Shown: positions 43,911 through 52,563 of the stretch, piece after piece
Position numbering within the stretch: position 1 is the stretch's first letter
Layout of the letters: each line of letters begins with the position of its first letter
Assembly: GCA_052090825.1 (NCBI GenBank)
Contig: JBQDBK010000005.1
Location: 57,508-121,507 of the forward strand
Reading direction: 5' to 3'
Source of the DNA: JBQDBK01 sp052090825
GTDB lineage: Bacteria; Bacillota; Clostridia; Tissierellales; Peptoniphilaceae
Length of the DNA: 64,000 nt
Notes under the pieces: generated by a model
Seen by the model: the letters and a program-made list of their open reading frames with translations, nothing else
Told to the model about the DNA's origin: nothing
Databases searched by the model: none
Translations under genes and position numbers: made by a program

Positions 43911-45206
43911 TATAAATTGACTTATAAAAATAATTAAAATAGCAATAGGAGAAATATATTTAATACTAATAATCATCCATTTTTTTATAAATTTATTTTT
44001 AATATTAGCAGCCTTTATAGTATTTTCAATACCCCAAATATATCCACAAAAAATTGCTATTAAAAAACATCCAATAACTAAAACAAAATTGCTTTCTAAC
44101 TTATCTAAAAAATTGAAAATAGAATCATTAGTTATAGAAAAGTATCCTATAATTATTATGAAAAATAAAGCCGTAAAAAGAGCTTTAATTCTATTTAAAT
44201 TATATTTTTCGCTAAGTAAGCCTACGATTGCTTCTAAGACACCAACAGAAGAAGTAAAAGCAGCTATATAAAAGCCTAAATAAAATAGAATACTTAATAA
44301 CCTTCCTGCAGGAATAATATTAAAAGCATTAGGAAGAGTAAGAAAACTAAGAGCTACTCCTTCTGTAACTTCAAGATTAGTACCAAAAACTATAGGTAGA
44401 ATCATAAGGCCTGCAGCCAAACCTGCAAAGATTAAAGCTATACAAACTACAGATGCACTTTTAAAGATATTTTCTTTTTCATTTTTAATATAAGACCCAA
44501 ATACCATAGAGCCAAGCATAGCCAGACCTAGAGCAAAGAAAGCTTGTCCAAGGCAAGTTATAACTGAATCCATAGTAAATTTTGAAATATCAGGCATAAA
44601 TAAAAATTTTACACCTTCGATGGCTCCAGGTAATTTTAAAGCAGATACTATTATAATTGCCATAATAATAAATAAGATAGGTAAAAGAATTTTAGAAATT
44701 TTTTCAATTCCATTTTGTACACCCAATAAAATGACTAATAAATTCAAGATTATATTAGCAAGAAAAAATAAAAATACTATATTTTTATCCGCACTAAAAT
44801 CATTAAAATAACTTACAATCTCACCTGGGCTAAGGCCTATAAAAGAACCATCAAAGGCAGATATAACATATTTAATTATCCAGCCATATATTGGTGCAGT
44901 ATAACCTAGTATTAAGATTGCAGCTATTAAGTGCAGGTAACCAGCAAGGTACCATTTTTTATTAGGAGCTAAAGCTTTGTAAGCATCAATTGCAGTTTTT
45001 TGGGTTGCAAATCCAATACTAATCTCACAAGTCATAAGAGGTATACCTATAATTAAAATTATTAATAAGTACATAATTATAAAAATAGCTCCACCATTTG
45101 CACCTACCACATAGGGAAACCTCCAAAGACTACCAATTCCAAGGGCAAGTCCAATAGCAACTAGGATAAAACCTATAATTGAGCTAAAACCTTCCTTTTT
45201 TTCCAT
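43905..45206 (-). CDS. Sodium-dependent neurotransmitter-symporter (NSS/SNF) family transporter
   Basis: 433 residues with eleven to twelve membrane helices. The NSS signature is clear in the first helix: GLALGIGSLWRFPYVVGANG, then GIPLMTCEISIG. Bacterial NSS proteins such as LeuT, MhsT and TnaT import amino acids with sodium. Import of a fermentable amino acid fits the genome, but the substrate is not known. The C-terminal end is short, with eleven helices likely as in MhsT. It is a single gene. Confidence 0.92.
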   Translation of the reverse strand: MEKKEGFSSIIGFILVAIGLALGIGSLWRFPYVVGANGGAIFIIMYLLIILIIGIPLMTCEISIGFATQKTAIDAYKALAPNKKWYLAGYLHLIAAILILGYTAPIYGWIIKYVISAFDGSFIGLSPGEIVSYFNDFSADKNIVFLFFLANIILNLLVILLGVQNGIEKISKILLPILFIIMAIIIVSALKLPGAIEGVKFLFMPDISKFTMDSVITCLGQAFFALGLAMLGSMVFGSYIKNEKENIFKSASVVCIALIFAGLAAGLMILPIVFGTNLEVTEGVALSFLTLPNAFNIIPAGRLLSILFYLGFYIAAFTSSVGVLEAIVGLLSEKYNLNRIKALFTALFFIIIIGYFSITNDSIFNFLDKLESNFVLVIGCFLIAIFCGYIWGIENTIKAANIKNKFIKKWMIISIKYISPIAILIIFISQFIK

Positions 45207-45333
45207 ATTATCATCCTTTCTTTAAATAAAGTATAATATAAATTAAAAAAAAAAACACTAAAATATGTAATATATTTAAAAATCAATCGTATTAACTATT
45301 GAAAGAGCTGGCAGACAGAGAGGTGATTTTAAT

Positions 45334-46145
45334 ATGATAGAAGAAAGTCTTAGCTTAGAAGAATTAAATTATAAGTATATGGATTTTGAAAAAGTTTATA
45401 ATGAGTTTTTCATAAGAGTTTTTTAAAAGTAGCAGCAGTAGCAGCTTGTTTAGTTGTGGCACTTCCATTTACTAGCATGGGACAAGAATTTTATACAATT
45501 ATAAAAAAGGCAGTCCTTCCATCAGGTAGAATTGAAATAATTGAAGAAGAGTCTAACGTAGATGGGAAAAACATGGCTATTCCTTTACCTAAAGGATATG
45601 AGGGGAAAGTTTTTGATAAAGATGGGAATCCTCTAACTAAATTAAAAGCTAGTGATAGGATATATAATAAAGATGGACAAGAAATAGTAGGTACTTCAAC
45701 TATCGAAGGCTCAGATGAAGTGGAATTTTATACAGAAGAAGATATGAAAAAAGAAGAAGAGGAATCAAAAGACGCAAGACCAATAAATATTGTAGTTAAA
45801 GAAAGGTTGAATTTCAAACCTTTAATTCTTCCAGAACAATATCAATATGAATACTCTGAAATATTTACAGAAAATAATGAAAAAACAGACTATGCTAATT
45901 TTTTCTTTAAAACAAAAGATGGAAGAGATATTTTATTATTTGAAAGAGTCTCAAGTGAAGAAGCGGCATATGCAACAGGAGGTAAAGAGATAAAAGAAAT
46001 AGAGGTTGATGGGGTAGATATAATTTTCCACGACGGAGATACATTTGAATTTGAAAGAGATGGAGTTTTAATGACTTTGATGGTTAGAAATTCTAATTAT
46101 GAAGAGCTATTAAAAATTTATAAAGATTTATATATATTTAAATAA
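45334..46145 (+). pseudogene. DUF4367-type membrane protein, anti-sigma-factor-like, broken by a frameshift
   Basis: The ATG at 45334, after GAGGTGATTTT, reads MIEESLSLEELNYKYMDFEK and stops after 30 codons at 45424. The second frame, from 45421 to 46145, continues as FLKVAAVAACLVVALPFTS, a membrane segment, then a long extracytoplasmic part ending in a DUF4367-like domain (ILLFERVSSEEAAY and YEELLKIYKDL). One missing T in the T run at 45419-45424 explains the break: adding it gives a continuous 270-residue protein. This may be a mutation, a slippage-prone switch or a sequencing error. Similar proteins are membrane anti-sigma or regulatory proteins; no sigma gene is adjacent. Confidence 0.75.
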
Positions 46146-46151
46146 AACTTT

Positions 46152-46177
46152 AGGAGCCTAAATAGACTCCTTTTTTA
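46152..46177 (+). terminator. Terminator after the DUF4367 gene
   Basis: Short stem AGGAG / CTCCT with the loop CCTAAATAGA and a run of six T, five bases after the stop. Confidence 0.7.
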
Positions 46178-46227
46178 TTTCTTGAATTTAGGGTATATTA
46201 AATTAAAGAGAATAAAGGAGGGGTTTT

Positions 46228-46665
46228 ATGAAAATTTTAGTTCCAGTAGATGGATCTGATATATCTAAGAGGTCGATAGCTACAGCAAGAGAAATAGGTA
46301 AAAAATTTGAGGCGAAAATAATAATATTAACAGTAATACCGGAAACAGGTATTTTTGAGCAGTATCCTACTAATTTTCCTTATACAGTTGAAATAAATAA
46401 AGCTAATAAAGAGAGAGCTAAGTCTGTATTGGCTGATATGGAAAGTGACTTAGGAGATTATAAGTATCCAATAGAAACTTATTATGCAAGTGGAAATCCA
46501 GCAGGACAAATATGTAAGTTTGCCAAGGACCATGATGTAAGTTTAATTGTAATGGGAAATAGGGGGCTAGGAGCTTTCTCTAGAACTTTACTAGGCTCTG
46601 TATCATCTAAAGTTTTAAATCAATCTGCAGCTTCTGTATTAGTTGTCAAGGGTGACATAGATTAA
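46228..46665 (+). CDS. Universal stress protein (UspA family)
   Basis: 145 residues, single Usp domain. The N-terminus KILVPVDGSDIS supplies the nucleotide-binding aspartate, and the ATP motif G-2x-G-9x-G(S/T) appears as GNRGLGAFSRTLLGSVS near residue 110. It therefore belongs to the ATP-binding class. AAAGGAGGGG precedes the ATG, and GGGTATATT lies 37 bases before it, a probable promoter element. It has its own terminator. Confidence 0.93.
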   Translation: MKILVPVDGSDISKRSIATAREIGKKFEAKIIILTVIPETGIFEQYPTNFPYTVEINKANKERAKSVLADMESDLGDYKYPIETYYASGNPAGQICKFAKDHDVSLIVMGNRGLGAFSRTLLGSVSSKVLNQSAASVLVVKGDID

Positions 46666-46687
46666 GAGTCTACAAATGGCTAGCTTG

Positions 46688-46750
46688 AAAAAAGCGTGTG
46701 TATATCATATAATGATTATTATTAATTTATATGATAGTATGCGCTTTTTA
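46688..46750 (+). terminator. Long hairpin terminator of the Usp gene
   Basis: An imperfect stem with arms AAAAAGCG...TATATCATATAA and TTATATGATA...CGCTTTTT around an AT loop, ending in five T. Confidence 0.75.
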
Positions 46751-46806
46751 GCTTATATTAGCTGTTATATTCTCTTATAAAGTGAAACTTATTTTTGGAG
46801 GAATTT

Positions 46807-48783
46807 ATGAAAAATTATTATTTGACAACTCCTATTTATTATCCTAGTGATAATTTGCATATAGGACATACCTACTGCACTGTTGCAGCAGATTGTATAA
46901 AAAATTATAAAAAATTACAAGGGTATAATGTATTTTTTACAACTGGGACTGATGAGCACGGACAAAAAATTCAAGAAAAAGCCAAAGAAGCAGGACTTAG
47001 TCCTAAAGAGTATGTAGACAATGTAGTAGTTTCAATAAAAGAATTGTGGAGTAAGATGGGTATAAATTATGATTCTTTTATAAGATCTACAGACCCTGAA
47101 CATGAGAAAAACGTTCAAGAAATATTTCAGAAACTATATGATAAGGGAGAAATATACAAATCTGAATATGAAGGATACTATTGTACTCCTTGTGAATCTT
47201 TTTGGACAAAATCTCAATTAAAAGAAGGAAATAGGTGCCCTGATTGTGGTCGTGAAACTCATATAGAAAAAGAAGAAACATACTTTTTTAAATTATCAAA
47301 GTATAGAGATAAGCTTTTAAAATATTATGAAGAACATCCCGATTTTATAGAACCAGTATCAAGAAAAAATGAAATGATAAATAATTTTCTAAAAGATGGA
47401 TTAGAGGATTTATCTGTAACTAGGTCTAGTTTTGATTGGGGAGTTAAGGTTCCATTTGATGAAAAACATGTTGTTTATGTTTGGATAGATGCATTAAGTT
47501 GTTATTTAACTGCTATTGGATACGGAAAAGATAGTGAGAAATTCAATGAATTTTGGCCAGCTGATGTTCATTTAGTAGGAAAAGAAATTATAAGATTTCA
47601 TACTATAATTTGGCCAGCCTTATTAATGGCATTGGACTTACCTTTACCTAAGAAGATATTTGGACATGGATGGATACTTTTTGATAATGATAAAATGAGC
47701 AAGTCTAAAGGTAATGTAGTATATCCAGAACCTATAATAGATCTTTATGGGGTAGATGCTTTAAAATATTTCTTATTAAGAGAGTTTTCCTTTGGATCGG
47801 ATGGGTCTTTTAATAAAGAAAAATTTATGAATAGATTAAATTCTGATTTAGCAAATGACCTAGGAAATCTTGTTTCTAGAACAGTATCTATGGTAGAAAA
47901 ATACAATGATGGGTATTTACCAGATCCTACAGCAAAAGAAGAAATTGATGATAGTTTAATTAATTTAGCTACAACAGCATCTCAAAAAGTAGATTTAGCA
48001 ATGGAAAATTATCAGTTTTCAACAGCATTAGAAGAAATTTGGACTTTGGTAAAAAGATGTAATAAATATGTTGATGAAACAACTCCATGGATATTGGCAA
48101 AAGAAGAAGATAAGAAAGCTAGACTTGATACAGTTTTATATAATCTTTCAGAATCTCTTAGAATAATAACAATATTAGCAACTCCTTTTATACCAGAAAC
48201 TTGTAAGAAAATAAGAAAGTCCCTTAGGATAAAAGGGGAAATTAAATGGGAAGATGCTAATATTTGGGGGTTAAGTCAACCAGGAGAAAAATTTAAAAAT
48301 ATAGGAGTATTATTTCCAAGATTAGATGTTGAAAAAGAAATAAAAAAATTAGAAGAGGCTAATGCTGAACTTTTAGAAAAAAGAAATAAAGAAAAAGAGT
48401 CTTGGAATAAAAATAAAAAAATTGAAGAAGAAGCAAGTCCAGTATCAAAAAATGTAGAAGGATGTACTATAGAAGATTTTGAAAAGTTAAAAATTAAGGT
48501 TGCATTGGTAGAGTCTGTAGAAGATCATCCTAAAGCTGACAAATTATATCTTTTAAACTTAAAATTAGGTGATGAAAGAAGGACTATTGTATCTAATATA
48601 AAGAGTGATTTTAGTAAAGAATATTTAACGGGTAAAAAATTATTAGTAATAACAAATTTAAAACCAGCTAAATTTAGGGGAATAGAATCAAAAGGAATGT
48701 TACTTGCTGCAGAAACAAAAGATGGGAAGATTTCTTTAGCAACTATTTATGAAGATCTTCCAGATGGTACAGAAATCTGTTAG
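46807..48783 (+). CDS. metG: Methionyl-tRNA synthetase
   Basis: 658 residues. Class I synthetase motifs: HIGH as NLHIGHTY and KMSKS as DKMSKSKGNV. The zinc knuckle is CTPCESFWTKSQL followed by CPDCGRETH. A linker rich in Lys and Glu leads to a C-terminal tRNA-binding (OB-fold) domain from about 555, starting EDFEKLKIKVALVESVEDHP. The ATG at 46807 follows GGAGGA; the upstream TTG at 46795 is rejected. Its stop codon overlaps the ribosome site of tatD, heading a housekeeping operon. Confidence 0.97.
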   Translation: MKNYYLTTPIYYPSDNLHIGHTYCTVAADCIKNYKKLQGYNVFFTTGTDEHGQKIQEKAKEAGLSPKEYVDNVVVSIKELWSKMGINYDSFIRSTDPEHEKNVQEIFQKLYDKGEIYKSEYEGYYCTPCESFWTKSQLKEGNRCPDCGRETHIEKEETYFFKLSKYRDKLLKYYEEHPDFIEPVSRKNEMINNFLKDGLEDLSVTRSSFDWGVKVPFDEKHVVYVWIDALSCYLTAIGYGKDSEKFNEFWPADVHLVGKEIIRFHTIIWPALLMALDLPLPKKIFGHGWILFDNDKMSKSKGNVVYPEPIIDLYGVDALKYFLLREFSFGSDGSFNKEKFMNRLNSDLANDLGNLVSRTVSMVEKYNDGYLPDPTAKEEIDDSLINLATTASQKVDLAMENYQFSTALEEIWTLVKRCNKYVDETTPWILAKEEDKKARLDTVLYNLSESLRIITILATPFIPETCKKIRKSLRIKGEIKWEDANIWGLSQPGEKFKNIGVLFPRLDVEKEIKKLEEANAELLEKRNKEKESWNKNKKIEEEASPVSKNVEGCTIEDFEKLKIKVALVESVEDHPKADKLYLLNLKLGDERRTIVSNIKSDFSKEYLTGKKLLVITNLKPAKFRGIESKGMLLAAETKDGKISLATIYEDLPDGTEIC

Positions 48784-48793
48784 GAGTGATAAA

Positions 48794-49561
48794 GTGATAG
48801 ATTCACATGCTCATTTAGATGATGAGAAATTCGACTATGATAGGGATATTCTTATAAGTAATCTAAAGGAAAATGGAGTAGATTTAATTTATAATATAGG
48901 AGCAGACTTAGAAAGCTCTATATCAAGTGTTGAACTTTCTAAAATTTATGAAAATATCAAGGCTGTTATAGGAATACATCCTCACGCCGCATCAAGTTAC
49001 AATAAAGACGTTGAAGATAAATTAATTGAACTCTCAAAAAATAAAAATGTAAGAGCCATAGGAGAAATAGGATTAGATTTTTATTATGATAATTCACCAA
49101 GAGATATACAGATTGAAGTATTTAAAAAACAAATAGAGCTTGCTTATAAATTAGATTTGCCCATTGTTATTCATTCAAGAGAGGCATCACAAGAAACTTT
49201 TGATATTATAAAAGAATATAAGGAAGAATATCCAAAGCTTAAATTTTTGATCCATTGTTTTTCACAAAGTGTAGAAATGATGAGGGAGTATATAAAGTTA
49301 GATTGCTATATAGCTTTAGGAGGAGCAGTTACTTTTAAAAATGCTAAAAATCCTAAAAAAGTAGCTGAAGAAGTTCCTTTAAATAGGTTAGTGTTGGAGA
49401 CGGATTGTCCATATCTTGCTCCGGTTCCCATGAGAGGAAAGAGAAATGAGCCTATGTTTATAAAACACACGGCAAAAGAAATTGCAAGAATTAGAGGGAT
49501 AAAGGTTTCTGAATTAATAGAGGAAACTGACAAGAACACCCTGAGGTTTTACAATGATTAA
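48794..49561 (+). CDS. tatD: TatD family DNase
   Basis: 256-residue metal-dependent hydrolase of the amidohydrolase-like TIM-barrel type. Metal ligands lie in IDSHAHLDD, AIGEIGLDFYYD, VIHSREA and LETDCPYLAP. TatD acts in DNA repair or turnover. I use the GTG at 48794, which has AGGAG seven bases upstream and gives the family start MIDSHAHLD; the longer upstream frame lies inside metG. The last eight bases overlap rnmV. Confidence 0.95.
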   Translation: MIDSHAHLDDEKFDYDRDILISNLKENGVDLIYNIGADLESSISSVELSKIYENIKAVIGIHPHAASSYNKDVEDKLIELSKNKNVRAIGEIGLDFYYDNSPRDIQIEVFKKQIELAYKLDLPIVIHSREASQETFDIIKEYKEEYPKLKFLIHCFSQSVEMMREYIKLDCYIALGGAVTFKNAKNPKKVAEEVPLNRLVLETDCPYLAPVPMRGKRNEPMFIKHTAKEIARIRGIKVSELIEETDKNTLRFYND

Positions 49562-50102
49562 AGAGGTAATAATAGTAGAGGGTAAGGATGACATTAGAGC
49601 TGTTAAATCTGCAGTTGATGCTGAAGTTATTTCAACGTCAGGTTTTGGATATGGAAAAAAATTAATTAATCTACTAAAAGAATTAAATGAGCGAAGAGGA
49701 GTAATAATTTTCACTGACCCTGATTATATGGGAAATAAAATAAGAGAAGACTTAAAAAAACATCTTAAAGGAGCTAAACATGCTTTTCTACCTCAATCTC
49801 AAGCGATAAAAAAAGAAAATATTGGGATAGAAAATGCTAAGAGAGAAGATATAATAATAGCACTTGACAAGGCTAGGCCTGTTTTTGAAGACAAAGAAAT
49901 TTTATTTACTAAAAAAGATTTATTAAGTAAAGGACTTAGTGGAAGAGATAATTCCAGTAAGAAAAGAGACTTAGTTTGTGATATTCTTAGAATAGGGCAT
50001 GGGAATTCAAAACAATTTTTAAATAGGTTAAATAGCTTTAAGATAACAAGAGAAGAATTTGAAAATGCAGTGAAAGCGGTGGAAAATGGAAAGACTTTAT
50101 AA
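49554..50102 (+). CDS. rnmV: Ribonuclease M5
   Basis: 182-residue Toprim-domain nuclease that matures 5S rRNA in Firmicutes. The Toprim motifs are IIVEGKDDI with the conserved glutamate, and IIFTDPDYMGNKIR with the DxD pair. The C-terminal half holds the rest of the family. It overlaps tatD at the start and rsmA at the end, the standard metG-tatD-rnmV-rsmA order. Confidence 0.95.
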   Translation: MIKEVIIVEGKDDIRAVKSAVDAEVISTSGFGYGKKLINLLKELNERRGVIIFTDPDYMGNKIREDLKKHLKGAKHAFLPQSQAIKKENIGIENAKREDIIIALDKARPVFEDKEILFTKKDLLSKGLSGRDNSSKKRDLVCDILRIGHGNSKQFLNRLNSFKITREEFENAVKAVENGKTL

Positions 50103-50943
50103 ACCACATGTAGTATCAGAATTGTTAAATAAGTATGGATTTAGGTTTTCTAAGTCTTTAGGACAAAATTTTTTAATAGATGGGAATATAGTAAGGAAAA
50201 TAGCAGATAGCTCAGAAGTTACAGAAAAAGACAATGTACTTGAGATTGGACCTGGAATAGGAACTTTAACAGAAGAATTGTCTTTAAGGGCTAAAAAAGT
50301 AGTAGCCATAGAAATAGATAAAACTTTAAAAGATTTATTAAAAGAGAGTTTACCTTATGAGAATGTTAAAATTATATTTGGTGATATTTTAAAATTAGAC
50401 TTAAGAAATATAATAAAAGAAGAATTTAATAATGAAAGTTTTAAAGTTGTAGCTAATCTACCTTATTATATAACTACACCCATAATATCTAAACTAATAG
50501 AAGATGATTTAAATATAGACTCAATTACAGTGATGATACAAAAAGAAGTAGCAAATAGATTTTCAGCAAAACCATCCACGAAGGCTTATGGATCTTTATC
50601 TGTTTTTATACAATATTATTCAGATGTTAGTTATGAGTTTACCGTTCCTAAAAATGTATTTATGCCAAGGCCTAATGTTGATTCTGGAGTAGTTAATTTA
50701 AAAATGAAAAAAAAATTAGCGGAAGTAGATAGACAAAAATTATTCAAAATAGTAAGGGCAGCTTTTTCTAAAAGGAGAAAAACTATAATTAATTCTTTAT
50801 CTACTTATGGATTTGATTTAGATAAAAAAGAAATTCAAAAAACTTTAGAATTATCTAATATTGAGGAGAGAAGAAGAGCAGAGACTTTAAGAGTTGATGA
50901 GTTTATAGTTTTAGCTATAAATTTTCCGGATATAGGGGATTAG
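50086..50943 (+). CDS. rsmA: 16S rRNA dimethyladenosine transferase (RsmA/KsgA)
   Basis: 285 residues. It dimethylates two adjacent adenosines near the 3' end of 16S rRNA. The Rossmann SAM motif is VLEIGPGIGTLTEEL, motif IV is NLPYYITTPII, and the N-terminus GQNFLIDGNIV is diagnostic. The C-terminal helical domain has AFSKRRKTIINSL. The ATG lies inside rnmV, 17 bases before its stop. Confidence 0.97.
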   Translation: MERLYKPHVVSELLNKYGFRFSKSLGQNFLIDGNIVRKIADSSEVTEKDNVLEIGPGIGTLTEELSLRAKKVVAIEIDKTLKDLLKESLPYENVKIIFGDILKLDLRNIIKEEFNNESFKVVANLPYYITTPIISKLIEDDLNIDSITVMIQKEVANRFSAKPSTKAYGSLSVFIQYYSDVSYEFTVPKNVFMPRPNVDSGVVNLKMKKKLAEVDRQKLFKIVRAAFSKRRKTIINSLSTYGFDLDKKEIQKTLELSNIEERRRAETLRVDEFIVLAINFPDIGD

Positions 50944-50944
50944 T

Positions 50945-51316
50945 ATGGTAAAAGAGAATGATGATAGAAGCAAAAAAGAAAATAAAGAATTTATAAAAGA
51001 TCTAAATGATTTTTTAGAAGATGAAAAAAGCTTAGACTTATTAAGTTCAATATTTAAAGCTTTAGCAGATCCCACTAGACTAAAAATAATATTCTTATTA
51101 TCAAAAACGGAAATGTGTGTAGGAGATATTGCAAAACTATTGAAGATGAGTCAGTCATCAATTTCTCATCAATTAGCAATTTTGAGAGAAAAGGAATTAG
51201 TTAAGGTAAGAAGAGTTTCCAGAAAAGCTATATATTCCTTAGATGACGATCACGTTGTTAGTTTATTTAACCAAGGATATAAACACGCGCTTCATAAGAA
51301 AAAAACAATTGATTAA
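50945..51316 (+). CDS. ArsR/SmtB-family regulator with a zinc-type alpha-5 site
   Basis: 123-residue winged-helix repressor; the DNA-recognition helix is KMSQSSISHQLAILRE. The C-terminal helix reads DDHVVSLFNQGYKHALH, which fits DxH-x10-HxxH, the alpha-5 zinc/cobalt site of SmtB and CzrA. There is also a lone cysteine in EMCVGDIA, where CadC-type sensors carry cysteine pairs. I infer a Zn sensor. The typical partner, an efflux pump or CDF transporter, is not adjacent. It follows rsmA by one base. Confidence 0.88.
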   Translation: MVKENDDRSKKENKEFIKDLNDFLEDEKSLDLLSSIFKALADPTRLKIIFLLSKTEMCVGDIAKLLKMSQSSISHQLAILREKELVKVRRVSRKAIYSLDDDHVVSLFNQGYKHALHKKKTID

Positions 51317-51366
51317 TAAATTTGATTTCTGGGTATAATTTCATTATGAATAAAGGAGGAATAAAA

Positions 51367-51597
51367 ATGAGTAAAGTAGTAGTATATACTTCTAGCACAT
51401 GTCCTTATTGTACAATGGCTAAAGATTATTTAAAAGAAAGAAATGTTGAATTTGAGGAAAAAAATGTTCAAACAGATTCACAAGCTCGTTCAGAATTAAT
51501 GGCAAAAGGATATACTGGAGTACCAGTTATTTCAATAGATAACGAAGAAATTGTTGGATTTGACAAATCTAAACTAGATGAACTATTAAAAGACTGA
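51367..51597 (+). CDS. Glutaredoxin-like redox protein
   Basis: 76-residue thioredoxin-fold protein with the active site CPYC in TSSTCPYCTMAK near residue 13, and a cis-proline in GVPVIS followed by GF. It resembles NrdH/glutaredoxin-like proteins (Uxx-type) of Firmicutes, which pass electrons to reductases. AAAGGAGG precedes the ATG; an upstream in-frame extension lacks a site. GGGTATAAT at 51330-51338 is a good -10, suggesting a separate promoter from rsmA-arsR. Confidence 0.92.
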   Translation: MSKVVVYTSSTCPYCTMAKDYLKERNVEFEEKNVQTDSQARSELMAKGYTGVPVISIDNEEIVGFDKSKLDELLKD

Positions 51598-51600
51598 AAA

Positions 51601-51644
51601 CAATAAAAAAATGGGGTGAATTAGTTCATCCCATTTTTTTATTG
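51601..51644 (+). terminator. Terminator of the glutaredoxin gene
   Basis: An about 20-pair stem with arms CAATAAAAAAATGGGGTGAA and TTCATCCCATTTTTTTATTG (one wobble), strong on both strands. Confidence 0.88.
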
Positions 51645-51692
51645 TTTTTAATGAGAATATATTCAAATCATGTTCAACAAAGGAGAAAGACT

Positions 51693-52508
51693 ATGAAAAA
51701 AGCAATTGTAATTTTAATGGCTCTATTAATAGTTACAATACCAAGTAACCAGATAAGAGCAGAAGAAAAAATACAAGAATATGAAAAATTTTATTCGACT
51801 ATAAAAAATATAGATAATGATGGAGATAATGTTAAGCTATTTGTAAAAAATAATGAAAAAGATGATGAATATTATCTTAAAGTAAAAAAAGAAACAAAAA
51901 TATTTGATAAAAACTTAAATGAAGTCAAATTAAGTGGCTTAAAAGAAGGACAAAATATAGTTTCTTATTTTAGAATAGATCAACCCATTACCTTAATATA
52001 TCCGCCAGAATATCCAGTTGATCTAATAGTTGTAGACAATGAAGAAAATCAAACTTTAGAATTTGGAAGGTACAAAAAGAATAAAATAGAAGATAGGCTT
52101 TATATTAACTCCTTAAAAGATACAAAGATTTTTAATGAAAGTAGACAAATTGTAGATTCAAAAGAAGTAGAGAATAAATTAGTATTAGTTAAATATAATG
52201 CTGCAACTAGGTCCATTCCACCACAAACTAATCCTGAAGAAATATTGATTATAGAGAATCAGAAGATAAATTTGTTAGGAGAGAATCTTTTAATAAAGTC
52301 AAAAGATTTTAAAGAAGATGGTTTTCTACCTTTAAGAAAAGTATTTGAGGATAATGGATATAAAGTGATTTGGGAAGAAGATACTTCTAATATAATTATT
52401 TCTAAACAAGATTTACTTTTAAAAATAGATACGAAAAATAGAAAGAGTTTAGATTCAGATGAAACTTTAGATATCTATATAGATAAGGGGAGGACTTATA
52501 TAAAATAG
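51693..52508 (+). CDS. Secreted protein with a copper-amine-oxidase-N-like (stalk) domain
   Basis: 271 residues from the ATG at 51693 (AGGAG seven bases before). The signal peptide is about MKKAIVILMALLIVTIPSNQIRA. The middle is beta-rich and has no family I recognise. The last 70 residues are a copper amine oxidase N-terminal-like domain, recognisable from GFLPLRKVFEDNGYKVIWEEDTSNIIIS. That domain is widespread in Firmicutes cell-surface proteins. The copper role of the full enzyme does not carry over. It stands alone. Confidence 0.8.
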   Translation: MKKAIVILMALLIVTIPSNQIRAEEKIQEYEKFYSTIKNIDNDGDNVKLFVKNNEKDDEYYLKVKKETKIFDKNLNEVKLSGLKEGQNIVSYFRIDQPITLIYPPEYPVDLIVVDNEENQTLEFGRYKKNKIEDRLYINSLKDTKIFNESRQIVDSKEVENKLVLVKYNAATRSIPPQTNPEEILIIENQKINLLGENLLIKSKDFKEDGFLPLRKVFEDNGYKVIWEEDTSNIIISKQDLLLKIDTKNRKSLDSDETLDIYIDKGRTYIK

Positions 52509-52531
52509 TTTCCCCAACTTAAAATAAAAAA

Positions 52532-52563
52532 TAACCAGTTAGCTATAAATAACTAACTGATTA
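52532..52563. terminator. Probable bidirectional terminator between the stalk-domain gene and the deacetylase gene
   Basis: Arms TAA-CAGTTAG and CTAACTG-TTA with one mismatch and a ten-base AT loop. It ends at the stop codon of the minus-strand gene. Confidence 0.65.
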
